Positions 1-7,225 are shown, counted from the first letter of the stretch. The stretch: DNA of 15,363 nucleotides from JBHHYN01 sp046757565 (GCA_046757565.1 JBHHYN010000065.1:1-15363); one strand, 5' to 3'. Made by a program: numbers and translations. The notes: generated by a model not told the origin, from the sequence alone.

Positions 1-35
1 GTCCGTTGTCGTTTATGGACGGACACTAATTAGTG
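1..35. repeat. Inverted repeats at the window edge, 3' of the cyclase gene
   Basis: Two short symmetric elements lie just beyond the 3' end of the minus-strand cyclase gene. GTCCGT at 1-6 pairs with ACGGAC at 19-24, and CACTAATTAGTG at 24-35 is a perfect 12-base palindrome. Neither is followed by a T-run on the minus strand, so a classical intrinsic terminator is not supported. Because the window begins here, the element may be cut and its full form cannot be judged. Confidence 0.3.
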
Positions 36-44
36 CGGGCAAAC

Positions 45-980
45 TCAGTTCTCTGCCACCACGACACGATTCCGGCCCTGTTTCTTTGCCTGGTATAAGG
101 CGCTGTCGCAGCGTTCCAGCAGGTTTTTCACTGAATCCGATTTCTTGAAGGAGGATAAGCCGGCACTGATGGTGATGCGCACTTTGAAATCGTCATATTT
201 GAAATGCATGGATTCCACAGACTCGCGGATGCGCTCCGCCAGTCGTGTAGCGCCGGGTTTCCTCGTGTTTCTTAACAGGACGACAAACTCTTCACCACCA
301 TAACGGTAGATAATGTCACTGCCACGTACGCACTCTTGTATGCAATCAGCCACCCTCTTGAGAATGACATCGCCGGCAATATGGCCGTAGGCATCATTAA
401 TATGCTTGAATTTATCGATATCCAGAATGATGAGCGACAGGGCCGTGTGATGCCGCCTGGCAAGGTTAAGCTCCTGTGCCAGTGCGCTGTCCATGCCGGT
501 GCGGTTATTGACGCCCGTGACCGGGTCCCGGTGTGCCTTGTCTACAGCCCTTTTATAGAGCAGGGCATTACGCAAAGGGTAGATCAGTGCTGCAATCATC
601 GTTTCCAGTTGTTTAATTTCCTTACCGCTGAATTTGGTATTACGGAAAAAATTTAACTCGCCTAAATCCTTGTCAAGCAGCACCAGTTGATAACTGCAAC
701 GGTGACGCCCGTCTTCCCCGAATTTTATGGTGTAGTCCTCTTCGTGATTGTCGTAACAGAGACCGTCATGGGGCACGATTGAAGAGATTTCATCATCGAA
801 AAGCTCCAGTATCTTGTTCAGTTCAAGCGTGCTTTGCAAGATCCCCGTCAGTTGCAGGGATTTACTGCTGGCGTCCGGAATGTTTCCGGAGTGATAGTAG
901 GCTTGATGGGTATCCTGGATCCCGGGGGATTTATTGATATCTTTTATTTCTGCCATTCTAAGGTTCGGTTGCTGCATCAT
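45..980 (-). CDS. GGDEF-domain diguanylate cyclase
   Basis: This 311-residue protein probably makes cyclic di-GMP from two GTP. The C-terminal GGDEF domain spans about residues 148-308. It has the signature GGEEF at 228-232, the metal-binding stretch LDIDKFKHINDAYGH at 186-200, and RGSD at 219-222 exactly five residues before the signature, which matches the product-inhibition I-site. The N-terminal part (about 40-145) has the size and predicted mixed alpha/beta character of a small GAF-like sensor, but I do not recognise its ligand. No signal peptide or membrane segment is visible, so it should be cytoplasmic. Two ATG codons in a row begin the frame. The Shine-Dalgarno sequence AGGAAAG (complement of 986-992) is 5 bases from the first and 8 from the second. 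It lies downstream of nadB on the same strand after a 101-base gap with its own promoter-like sequence. The activity call is firm; the signal it senses is unknown. Confidence 0.93.
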   Translation of the reverse strand: MMQQPNLRMAEIKDINKSPGIQDTHQAYYHSGNIPDASSKSLQLTGILQSTLELNKILELFDDEISSIVPHDGLCYDNHEEDYTIKFGEDGRHRCSYQLVLLDKDLGELNFFRNTKFSGKEIKQLETMIAALIYPLRNALLYKRAVDKAHRDPVTGVNNRTGMDSALAQELNLARRHHTALSLIILDIDKFKHINDAYGHIAGDVILKRVADCIQECVRGSDIIYRYGGEEFVVLLRNTRKPGATRLAERIRESVESMHFKYDDFKVRITISAGLSSFKKSDSVKNLLERCDSALYQAKKQGRNRVVVAEN

Positions 981-1016
981 ATCGGCTTTCCTGTTGTGCT
1001 TCAGTCGATAAGATGC

Positions 1017-1045
1017 AATATAGATGCCACAATTATATCTATATT
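1017..1045 (-). promoter_or_regulatory. Inverted repeat over a putative -10 box of the cyclase gene
   Basis: AATATAGAT at 1017-1025 and ATCTATATT at 1037-1045 form an exact 9-base inverted repeat with an 11-base spacer. On the minus strand TATAAT (complement of 1032-1037) lies inside it, about 50 bases before the cyclase start. Only a weak -35 (TTATCT-like, 16-base spacing) is visible. The arrangement suits an operator covering a promoter. It does not suit an intrinsic terminator for nadB, since no T-run follows. Promoter and operator roles are inferred. Confidence 0.35.
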
Positions 1046-1081
1046 TTTCATGTAGATAATAGTTTAACCCATTATGATAAA

Positions 1082-2734
1082 TTAATATCTATTCATGCGC
1101 TTTAACCGCCTCACCGAATTATATTGCTGTACCTCGTCCTTGTTTAAAACGGTATCCTCCGCAGGCCGGCGCGTCCCCGCGGCGGGGTAGTCCAAGGTAT
1201 AGTGTAAACCACGACTTTCCTGCCTGGACAAGGCTGATTCGATAATAAGCGCCGCCACCAGAGACAAGTTACGTAATTCTATCAAGTCATTGGTAAGGCG
1301 GAAATTACCGTAATAGTCATTAATCTCCGCTTGCAGCAGGCGGATGCGATTTTGTGCCCGTTGCAGGCGTTTATTGGTGCGGACAATGCCCACGTAATCC
1401 CACATAAAGCGCCTGATCTCGTCCCAGTTATGCGAGACGACCACTTCTTCATCCGAATCCAGCACTTGACTCTCATCCCAATCGGGTAATGGTGGCGGCA
1501 TGGCTATTTTGCTGATTTGAGGTCGGATATCCTCGAAGGCGGCATGGGCGAAGACCACGCACTCGAGCAGGGAATTACTGGCTAAACGGTTGGCGCCGTG
1601 CAGTCCCGAGCAAGAGACCTCCCCGATGGCATACAGACCGGGAATATCCGTGCGGCTATGCTTATCGATGATAACTCCACCACAGGTGTAATGGGCCGCA
1701 GGCACCACCGGGACCGGATCTTTTGTCAGGTCGAATCCATATTGAAGGCAACGGGCATATATGGCCGGGAAATGGTCAAGGATAAAGGCCCTGGGACGAT
1801 GGCTGATATCGAGGAAGACGCAGTTGCTGCCCAGGCGTTTCATTTCGTGATCAATGGCCCGGGCAACGATGTCTCTTGGCGCCAGTTCCCCTCGCGGATC
1901 ATAGGTGTGCATAAATGAGCGTCCGTCAGGCGTCAGCAGCTTTGCGCCTTCACCCCGCAACGCCTCGGAAATCAGAAAGGATTTTGCCTCGGTATGGTAA
2001 AGACAGGTCGGGTGAAACTGGACGAATTCCATATTGGCCACACGGCATCCTGCGCGGTAAGCAATGGCAATGCCGTCACCCGTACAGATGTCCGGGTTAC
2101 TGGTATACAGGTATACCTTGCCGGCGCCCCCTGTTGCCAGGACGGTAAATTTTGCCTTGAATACCCGGATCTTGCCGTTGCACTGATCATAGACATAGGC
2201 CCCCATACAACGTGCGCTGCCGATTCCGGCCCGTTCAGCACTAATCAGGTCGACGGCCGTGTGGAATTCAAACAGATGGATGTTGGGGTGTGTCCGGACC
2301 AGGCCTTCAAGCGTGTGTTCGATCTCCTTGCCGGTAGAATCGGCGGCATGAATGATGCGGCGGTGGCTGTGTCCACCTTCCTGGTGCAGGTGGTATTCAT
2401 GGCCGCCCGCATGGGAATTTTTGGTAAAATTGACACCGATATCGATCAACCATCGAATGCTTTCGCGTCCATGCTCCACGACAAAGCGCACGATTTCAGG
2501 TCTACTGAGCCCGGCGCCTACCCGCAGGGTGTCCTGGACATGTGACTCCACCGAGTCACAGGTATCCAGCACGGCCGATACTCCGCCTTGAGCATAGAAC
2601 GTCGCCCCCTCCGCCAGGGCGGCCTTGGAGAGGACGGCAACCTTGGCGTGATCAGCCAGTTGCAGGGCCAGACTGAGGCCTGAAGCCCCACTTCCGATGA
2701 TTAAAACATCGTATGGGTATTGGTCATTCACCAT
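1082..2734 (-). CDS. nadB: L-aspartate oxidase
   Basis: NadB oxidises L-aspartate to iminoaspartate with FAD. NadA then uses the product to make quinolinate for NAD. The 550-residue length fits the family (about 530-550). The N-terminal FAD-binding motif is IIGSGASG at residues 12-19, followed by FYAQGGVSA at 46-54. Active-site landmarks occur in order: HQEGGHSHRR at 117-126 (E119), FHPT with H241, APRDIVARAID with R287, and AAHYTCGG with H348. These sit at a constant offset of about three from the E. coli residues E121, H244, R290 and H351. The FAD-binding GLHGANRLASNSLLE is at 377-391. The helical C-terminal domain (about 430-510) is complete. No cysteine-rich tail is seen. The ATG at 2734 is backed by only a weak ribosome site, and GTG is the second codon. 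The gene is divergent from rpoE. nadA is not in the window. Confidence 0.98.
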   Translation of the reverse strand: MVNDQYPYDVLIIGSGASGLSLALQLADHAKVAVLSKAALAEGATFYAQGGVSAVLDTCDSVESHVQDTLRVGAGLSRPEIVRFVVEHGRESIRWLIDIGVNFTKNSHAGGHEYHLHQEGGHSHRRIIHAADSTGKEIEHTLEGLVRTHPNIHLFEFHTAVDLISAERAGIGSARCMGAYVYDQCNGKIRVFKAKFTVLATGGAGKVYLYTSNPDICTGDGIAIAYRAGCRVANMEFVQFHPTCLYHTEAKSFLISEALRGEGAKLLTPDGRSFMHTYDPRGELAPRDIVARAIDHEMKRLGSNCVFLDISHRPRAFILDHFPAIYARCLQYGFDLTKDPVPVVPAAHYTCGGVIIDKHSRTDIPGLYAIGEVSCSGLHGANRLASNSLLECVVFAHAAFEDIRPQISKIAMPPPLPDWDESQVLDSDEEVVVSHNWDEIRRFMWDYVGIVRTNKRLQRAQNRIRLLQAEINDYYGNFRLTNDLIELRNLSLVAALIIESALSRQESRGLHYTLDYPAAGTRRPAEDTVLNKDEVQQYNSVRRLKRMNRY

Positions 2735-2773
2735 AATTCATATAACATGTATCTTTTTTATGTAAGCTGTTGA

Positions 2774-2885
2774 TATAGAGACACTCTTACGACTATTTTA
2801 ACGTGTTTAAAAAATAATCCCTTGCCCGATTGCAACACGAGACCTTTTGCCCGTAGTGTCTTAAGTCGATAACCCTGTCTCTATA
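2774..2885. repeat. Widely spaced 10-base inverted repeat
   Basis: TATAGAGACA at 2774-2783 is exactly repeated in inverted form as TGTCTCTATA at 2876-2885, with 92 bases between. The match does not extend on either side. No clear target-site duplication beyond a possible TA is visible, so a miniature transposon is not established. The repeat could equally be a pair of sites for one regulator in the nadB/rpoE gap, or chance. Confidence 0.35.
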
Positions 2886-2910
2886 GGTAATTGTAGATGA
2901 ACTGCCTGCT

Positions 2911-3154
2911 TCAATCTTATCCAGTAAGCCGCAAACAGCTCCCTGAAGCTGCTGCAGGCGCCTTGGTAAGCCGACGGGGACGGAGAGGCGCACGTTTCGG
3001 CCAACCTGCGGGAGCGCTGCATACGGAAATGGGCTTGCACCCGGGCCAGTCCAAGGAGCGTCCCGGCCGTGTTAACAACGGAGGGTGGCAGGATACAGCC
3101 CTTTGTAACCGGGATCAGCTGTTCCCGGTCAGTGGCGGCATCTAAGCGGAACAT
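2911..3154 (-). pseudogene. Possible remnant of a ygfX-like gene (C-terminal half, frameshifted)
   Basis: Two overlapping minus-strand frames together resemble the C-terminal half of YgfX (DUF1434), a small membrane-anchored protein usually paired with sdhE. The upper frame reads GCILPPSVVNTAGTLLGL, which recalls the family pattern of a short loop, a PxSxV stretch and hydrophobic strands. The lower frame reads RNVRLSVPVGLPRRLQQLQG, recalling the conserved ending with LPxxxxRRLRV. A frame change near 2985-3010 would be needed to join them. The N-terminal half with the two membrane helices is missing; the upper frame meets a stop at 3158-3160, at the rpoE start. No ribosome site fits. The resemblance is from memory and may be chance. 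The alternative is plain intergenic DNA. Confidence 0.25.
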
Positions 3155-3159
3155 CGTTC

Positions 3160-3738
3160 ATGGGCAGTGACGCAACGGACAAACAGCTGGTGATAAGGGT
3201 GCAGCGGGGAGAAAAAGCAGCATTCGATACCCTCGTATTGAAATATCAGTCAAGGATTATTAATCTGGTTTCGCGCTTTGTACGGAACCAATCAGACGCT
3301 TTGGATGTCACACAGGAGGCCTTTTTAAAGGCCTACCGTGCCTTGCCGAATTTCAGGGGAGACAGTGCTTTTTATACATGGTTATATCGAATATCCGTGA
3401 ATACAGCAAAAAATTATCTCGCTGTGCAGTCCAGACGGGCAACGGAATTGGACCAGGATTTTTCTGAAATTGAACAAATTGATGGGAATGATGCTCTAAA
3501 AGAGCATGCAACCCCTGAGCATATGCTGCTCAAGGATGAAATTCAGGCAACTGTGATTACAGCAATTGAAAGTTTGCCCGATGATCTGCGTATGGCGATA
3601 ACGTTACGGGAGATAGAAGGTCTGAGCTATGATGAGATTGCAACGGTGATGGAGTGTCCCATCGGGACAGTCCGGTCACGTATATTCCGTGGCAGAGAGG
3701 CCATTGACAAGCAGCTAAAACCATTGATTAAAGAGTGA
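3160..3738 (+). CDS. rpoE: Extracytoplasmic-function sigma factor sigma-E (RpoE/AlgU)
   Basis: RpoE directs RNA polymerase to envelope-stress genes and is held inactive at the inner membrane by RseA. The 192-residue protein is nearly the length of E. coli RpoE (191). Region 2 spans about residues 20-92 and contains DVTQEAFLKAYRAL at 49-62 and FRGDSAFYTWLYRI at 65-78, almost as in E. coli. Region 4 spans about 130-183, with LPDDLRMAITLREIEGLSY at 139-157 and the helix-turn-helix IGTVRSRIFRGREAI at 168-182. The ATG at 3160 gives an N-terminus (MGSDATDKQLVIRVQ) that aligns without a gap to the E. coli start, though only a weak AGCGGAA ribosome site precedes it. rseA follows after 7 bases, so the pair is almost surely co-transcribed. 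Autoregulation is usual in this family, but I could not see a clear sigma-E promoter upstream. Confidence 0.97.
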   Translation: MGSDATDKQLVIRVQRGEKAAFDTLVLKYQSRIINLVSRFVRNQSDALDVTQEAFLKAYRALPNFRGDSAFYTWLYRISVNTAKNYLAVQSRRATELDQDFSEIEQIDGNDALKEHATPEHMLLKDEIQATVITAIESLPDDLRMAITLREIEGLSYDEIATVMECPIGTVRSRIFRGREAIDKQLKPLIKE

Positions 3739-3745
3739 GATTCAG

Positions 3746-4327
3746 ATGAGTGAACAGATGAAAGAGCAAATATCCATGCTGATGGATGGCGAAATGGATG
3801 GTCCCGGTGATCAACTTATCAGCAATTTAATACAGAATAAATCCCTGCGTGACACCTGGTTGCGTTACCACCTCATCTCGGATGTCCTCAAGGGGCAGAC
3901 GCCCACATGCCTGGACAGCAGACTCGTGGACAGGATATCCGCAAGGATTGCGGATGAGCCGCCGATTCTGGCACCCAATGCCATGCGACCGCGCTTTTTC
4001 ATCAAAGCGGCGGCAGGACTTGCCATAGCGGCTTCAGTTGCCGCCATCGCTATCCTTGGACTGCAGCAAAATCAGACCGGGCAGACGGCGACGCAATGGC
4101 AACAGCCGCTTGCACAGCAATCGCAGGCATTGACTGCTGCGCGGCAATACACTTTCCCGTCAAGATTAGCCAGTATTAAGGCGCCTCAAATGGGGCCAAG
4201 GAATGTCAGAGCGAATCTGCGTATGAACAGTTACCTGGTCAATTATAATACATATCGTACGATGCATGCCACAATGCAGGGAATGATTCCTTATGTAAGA
4301 ATCGTTGCGTATGAAAACGATAAGTAG
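3746..4327 (+). CDS. rseA: Sigma-E anti-sigma factor RseA (MucA type)
   Basis: RseA binds and inhibits RpoE until stress-triggered proteolysis releases it. The cytoplasmic sigma-binding domain is about residues 5-70, with the family landmarks ISMLMDGE at 9-16 and WLRYHLISDVLKG at 38-50. A single transmembrane helix runs about 84-106 (FFIKAAAGLAIAASVAAIAI). The periplasmic part holds a glutamine-rich linker (about 107-130) and the conserved C-terminal RseA domain, SYLVNYNTY at 162-170 and QGMIPYVRIVAYE at 178-190. Length 193 is close to MucA and shorter than E. coli RseA (216). The gene begins 7 bases after rpoE, and its 3' end overlaps the start of rseB, consistent with translational coupling. 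The DegS/AlgW-like and RseP-like proteases expected to cut it are not identified here, apart from the HtrA-type protein two genes downstream. Confidence 0.95.
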   Translation: MSEQMKEQISMLMDGEMDGPGDQLISNLIQNKSLRDTWLRYHLISDVLKGQTPTCLDSRLVDRISARIADEPPILAPNAMRPRFFIKAAAGLAIAASVAAIAILGLQQNQTGQTATQWQQPLAQQSQALTAARQYTFPSRLASIKAPQMGPRNVRANLRMNSYLVNYNTYRTMHATMQGMIPYVRIVAYENDK

Positions 4328-5318
4328 CAAAGTTCCCTCTATCTTTTTCCGTCCGTTTTTTCTCTCTTCCCTTCTCTGCTGCCTGACGGCTGCTGTATCG
4401 GCCAGGGAGACCGGGGTAACGGCACAGGAGCTTCTTGACCGCATGGCTCATGCCACCTACGAAATGAACTACGATGGCACTTTTATTTACCGGCAAGGCA
4501 AACAGATGGATACCATGCGCCTCATACACAAGTTCGGTGAAGACGGAGAAAATGAGCGCATTGTATCCCTCACAGGTCATGAGCGTGAGGTGATCAGGAA
4601 CAATCAGTCCGTCACCTGCATTTTCCCAGATAGCCATTCGGTGATGGTTGACAAGGTCCATGCGCAAAAACTTTTGCCGATGCCTGAAGATCTTGACAGA
4701 CTTACCGCCCATTACACCCTGGCCGTGGCTGGCGAGGACCGGATTGCCGGGAAAGAGGCGTGGATTGTCACTATCCGGCCTGATGACAGATTCCGATACG
4801 GCTACCAATTGTGGATTGGCAAAACCGATCATCTCCTCTTGAAATCCGAACTAAAAAACAGTTCGGGATATATACTTGAACAGATACTGTTTACACGACT
4901 CGACGTTCTGGATAATATTCCCGATGAGTGGTTAAAATCCTCCATATCCGGGGCCGGATACACCCGCTATGACAGTACGGCCCCGGAACACCCTGCTGAG
5001 GCCACAAACGGCAACCACTGGACGGTGATGTGGATGCCGAACGGTTTCAGCATGAGCAATCATGCAAAACAAGCCGTCGTTGCGAGTGATAATCTGGTGG
5101 ACCATATGGTCTATACGGACGGGCTGGCGATGGTTTCTGTCTTTATCGAGAGAATAAAAGACCCATCCCAATTCGTTCCCGGACCATCCAGAATAGGCGC
5201 CGTGAATGCCTTTGCAAAATTAACGAATGGATATCAGGTAACGGCAGTCGGTGAAGTCCCGCAGACAACGGTGCAAAAGATGGCGATATCTGTTGTGACA
5301 GGCAACTCTGTCCGATAG
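4311..5318 (+). CDS. rseB: Periplasmic sigma-E regulatory protein RseB/MucB
   Basis: RseB binds the periplasmic domain of RseA and shields it from proteolysis, and is released when envelope signals accumulate. From the ATG at 4311 the protein has 335 residues. The first 31 form a Sec signal peptide with a basic and hydrophobic start and likely cleavage after AVSA. The large N-terminal lipid-binding-like domain contains YDGTFIYRQGKQMDTMRLIH at 54-73 and the ERIVSL and REVIR segments that are hallmarks of MucB/RseB. The smaller C-terminal domain contains WTVMWMPNGFSMSNHAKQ and ends with NAFAKLTNGYQVTAVGEVP. The frame is open back to a TTG at 4305, but ATG 4311 gives a normal signal peptide. It overlaps rseA by 17 bases. 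No rseC/mucC gene follows, unlike in E. coli and P. aeruginosa. Confidence 0.96.
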   Translation: MKTISSKVPSIFFRPFFLSSLLCCLTAAVSARETGVTAQELLDRMAHATYEMNYDGTFIYRQGKQMDTMRLIHKFGEDGENERIVSLTGHEREVIRNNQSVTCIFPDSHSVMVDKVHAQKLLPMPEDLDRLTAHYTLAVAGEDRIAGKEAWIVTIRPDDRFRYGYQLWIGKTDHLLLKSELKNSSGYILEQILFTRLDVLDNIPDEWLKSSISGAGYTRYDSTAPEHPAEATNGNHWTVMWMPNGFSMSNHAKQAVVASDNLVDHMVYTDGLAMVSVFIERIKDPSQFVPGPSRIGAVNAFAKLTNGYQVTAVGEVPQTTVQKMAISVVTGNSVR

Positions 5319-5325
5319 ATTTTGC

Positions 5326-5354
5326 TTTAGTCCCTTCTCCATCCATTCTATAAT
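5326..5354 (+). promoter_or_regulatory. Candidate sigma-70 promoter upstream of mucD
   Basis: A perfect -10 hexamer TATAAT at 5349-5354 is preceded at 17 bases by TTTAGT (5326-5331), a poor -35. It lies in the 169-base gap between rseB and mucD, the longest break in the sigma-E operon, which suggests that the protease gene has its own transcription start. The gap also holds TACGATAT twice (5388-5395 and 5451-5458) and the symmetric TTAAC-TCT-GTTAA at 5401-5413. No function is shown for these. Confidence 0.3.
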
Positions 5355-5487
5355 CACTATAGGAATCCCGGTTTTTCACTATATGTTTACGATATGTACA
5401 TTAACTCTGTTAACAAGATGCTACGTGGGACAGATGACATCGAAACCGTGTACGATATATTCTACCTAAGAAGACAGCGGGGCTGAA

Positions 5488-6927
5488 ATGCGGTCAATGA
5501 TCACATCATTTTCGTCCTGCCTGGTAAAAACAGGGATGGGCCTGGTCCTTTTTACAGGGGCTGTGTGCGCAAGGTCACTCCCCGATTTTACGCCACTGGT
5601 CGAACAGAATTCTGCCGCGGTGGTGAATATCAGCACGACCATGAAGCGGGGCGGGGCACCATCCAGGCCCCAAAACATCCCCAATATACCTGAGGATAGC
5701 CCTTTCTATGATTTTTTTAAAAAATATTTCGGACAGGTCCCGGAGGGGAGGCAACCATTCCAGGAACGCTCTTCGCTGGGTTCCGGTTTTATCATCTCCA
5801 AAGACGGTTACGTCATCACCAATAACCACGTAGTAAAGGGCGCCGATGAGATTGTTGTAAGGCTCAATGACCGGCGGGAATTTGTTGCAAAGATCATCGG
5901 TACAGATGAACGCAGCGATATTGCGGTATTGAAGATAAGCGATAAAAATCTCCCGGCCGTGGAACTGGGCGATTCCTCAAAACTGAAGGTTGGCGAATGG
6001 GTGCTGGCCATAGGTTCGCCATTCGGCTTCGATTATTCCGTTACCGCCGGGATTATCAGCGCCATGGGAAGGAATCTGCCCAATGAAAATTATGTCCCTT
6101 TTATCCAGACAGACGCTGCTATTAATCCGGGTAATTCCGGCGGGCCTTTGTTCAATCTAAAGGGCCAGGTAGTTGGTGTAAACTCACAAATATACAGCCG
6201 GACCGGCGGTTTTATGGGATTGTCATTTGCGGTGCCTATCAATGTCGTGGCAAATGTCTATCATCAATTGCGTGATCAGGGCCATGTTTCACGTGGCTGG
6301 CTTGGGGTGTTAATTCAGGATGTGAATCGTGAACTTGCCGAATCATTCGGAATGGAAAAACCGCACGGCGCCCTGATTGCGAAAGTACTGCCGGACAGTC
6401 CTGCAGAACATGCGGGATTTGAAATCGGCGATGTCATTGTCCGGTTTGCCGGGGATTTAGTCAGTTTTTCTTCTGACTTACCTCCCATGGTAGGCAGTAG
6501 TGCAATCGGCAGCACGATCCCGGTTGAGATAATCCGTCACGGTAAAAAACGCTCTTTAAATGTCAAGATCACAATGCTTCCGGAAGATGATGGGGTGACG
6601 CTTGCCGACACGGGTAAACCGGGCATATCTGCGTCCAATCGCCTGAATGTTGTGGTCAAGGAACTGACTGACGAGCAGCGGAAACAGTTGGATATCGATA
6701 AAAACGGGGTATTGGTCGAAAAGGTAAAATCCGGCCCGGCCAGCAAAGCCGGAATACGTAATGGAGACGTGATTCTGATAATCAATAACATAAAGGTCAA
6801 AAACGTTAAACATTTTGGGCAGTTAATTGCCAAGTTGCCAGAAGGGAAATCCATTCCAATCCTGATCCAACGGCGCGGTGGGCCCATATTTCTGGCGCTG
6901 AAATTGTCTGTTGCCGGGGATTCGTGA
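5488..6927 (+). CDS. mucD: Periplasmic serine protease/chaperone of the HtrA/DegP family (MucD type)
   Basis: This DegP/MucD-type endopeptidase degrades misfolded envelope proteins. The 479-residue precursor starts with a signal peptide of about 28 residues (hydrophobic GMGLVLFTGAVCA). The trypsin-like domain spans about 35-265 with the full catalytic triad: H114 in ITNNHVVKGA, D144 in ERSDIAVLKI, and S217 in INPGNSGGPLFN. Two PDZ domains follow, PDZ1 at about 268-365 (RGWLGVLIQDV; SPAEHAGFEIGD) and PDZ2 at about 385-472 (SGPASKAGIRNGDVIL). The two PDZ domains and the lack of a membrane anchor favour DegP/MucD over DegS/AlgW. The long loop (about 53-95), rich in Pro and Phe, recalls the LA loop. 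Its position after rseB matches the mucD slot of the Pseudomonas algU cluster. The ATG at 5488 has only a weak ribosome site. The stop overlaps the next gene by four bases. Confidence 0.96.
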   Translation: MRSMITSFSSCLVKTGMGLVLFTGAVCARSLPDFTPLVEQNSAAVVNISTTMKRGGAPSRPQNIPNIPEDSPFYDFFKKYFGQVPEGRQPFQERSSLGSGFIISKDGYVITNNHVVKGADEIVVRLNDRREFVAKIIGTDERSDIAVLKISDKNLPAVELGDSSKLKVGEWVLAIGSPFGFDYSVTAGIISAMGRNLPNENYVPFIQTDAAINPGNSGGPLFNLKGQVVGVNSQIYSRTGGFMGLSFAVPINVVANVYHQLRDQGHVSRGWLGVLIQDVNRELAESFGMEKPHGALIAKVLPDSPAEHAGFEIGDVIVRFAGDLVSFSSDLPPMVGSSAIGSTIPVEIIRHGKKRSLNVKITMLPEDDGVTLADTGKPGISASNRLNVVVKELTDEQRKQLDIDKNGVLVEKVKSGPASKAGIRNGDVILIINNIKVKNVKHFGQLIAKLPEGKSIPILIQRRGGPIFLALKLSVAGDS

Positions 6928-7172
6928 CGCCGGACCTTATTCTCTACAGTAAAAAGGACTGCCATCTCTGTATGGCGATGTGGGAGCAATTGCAACAATT
7001 ACTACAAGGACAGGAGTATGATTGTCATCTGGTAAAGATAGATGGCAATATAGAACTGGAACAGCGTTATGGCGCCCGCGTGCCGGTCCTCGTAGCAGGA
7101 AACAGGGAGTTGTGTCAAGGCAAACTTAACCACTCTGCAGTCAGTAATTTTCTGAATCCGGCACACCCGTAA
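6924..7172 (+). CDS. Small glutaredoxin-like protein (DUF836 family)
   Basis: This 82-residue protein has the thioredoxin-fold features of the DUF836/glutaredoxin-like family: an N-terminal beta strand (PDLILYSK), a redox pair in CHLC at 13-16 (C13, C16), a helix with WEQLQQLL, and the cis-proline site RVPVL with P54. It has no signal peptide, so it is probably cytoplasmic and could handle disulfides or glutathione adducts; its true substrate is unknown. It starts with GTG in a GTGA overlap with the mucD stop, which implies translational coupling. A gene of this family between the protease gene and lepA is a recurrent arrangement in beta- and gammaproteobacteria, as I recall it. Family assignment is good; function is open. 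Confidence 0.85.
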   Translation: MTPDLILYSKKDCHLCMAMWEQLQQLLQGQEYDCHLVKIDGNIELEQRYGARVPVLVAGNRELCQGKLNHSAVSNFLNPAHP

Positions 7173-7196
7173 TATTTTTTCACTTTGCGAATGTAG

Positions 7197-7225
7197 TTCA
7201 AGGCGGCTTTCAAATCGGATAGAAT
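7197..7225 (+). promoter_or_regulatory. Candidate sigma-70 promoter upstream of lepA
   Basis: TAGAAT at 7220-7225 (five of six consensus bases) is preceded after 17 bases by TTCAAG (7197-7202), a weak -35. It would start transcription about 90 bases before the lepA ATG at 7325. The 152-base gap before lepA makes a new transcription start plausible. The call is by consensus only. Confidence 0.3.

Larger units (their letters stand above)
2735..3159. other. Divergent intergenic region between nadB and rpoE
   Basis: This 425-base stretch holds no convincing intact gene. It separates the divergent nadB and rpoE genes and must carry or adjoin their promoters. The nadB-proximal 90 bases are AT-rich; the rpoE-proximal part is richer in GC. 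I could not find a good sigma-E type promoter (GAACTT followed by TCTGA at about 16 bases) before rpoE. A weak GAACTG near 2899 lacks a matching -10. Short open frames on both strands (for example 2897-3145 plus, 2861-3154 minus) have no usable ribosome sites. One minus-strand pair may be a gene remnant and is listed separately. Confidence 0.6.

Noticed and set aside
1994..2545. Plus-strand open frame of 183 codons opposite nadB
   Set aside because: It lies wholly inside the clearly coding nadB gene on the other strand, has no family features and no ribosome site; it is a shadow frame.
2899..2925. GAACTG followed by TCCAG as a sigma-E promoter for rpoE
   Set aside because: The -10 part matches only two bases of TCTGA, and the site is about 230 bases before rpoE; too weak to annotate.
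2897..3145. Plus-strand open frame of 82 codons just before rpoE
   Set aside because: Composition is Arg/Gly/Ala-rich with no recognisable family, no ribosome site and no upstream promoter; treated as non-coding.
4305..4310. TTG start for rseB
   Set aside because: It adds only two residues before a good ATG at 4311 that opens a normal signal peptide.
4239..4832. Minus-strand open frame of 197 codons opposite rseB
   Set aside because: The plus strand encodes an unmistakable RseB here. The minus frame has no recognisable domain or start signal.
5488..6927. DegS/AlgW assignment for the HtrA-type protease
   Set aside because: Two PDZ domains, a cleavable-looking signal peptide and the position after rseB fit DegP/MucD; DegS/AlgW has one PDZ domain and a membrane anchor.
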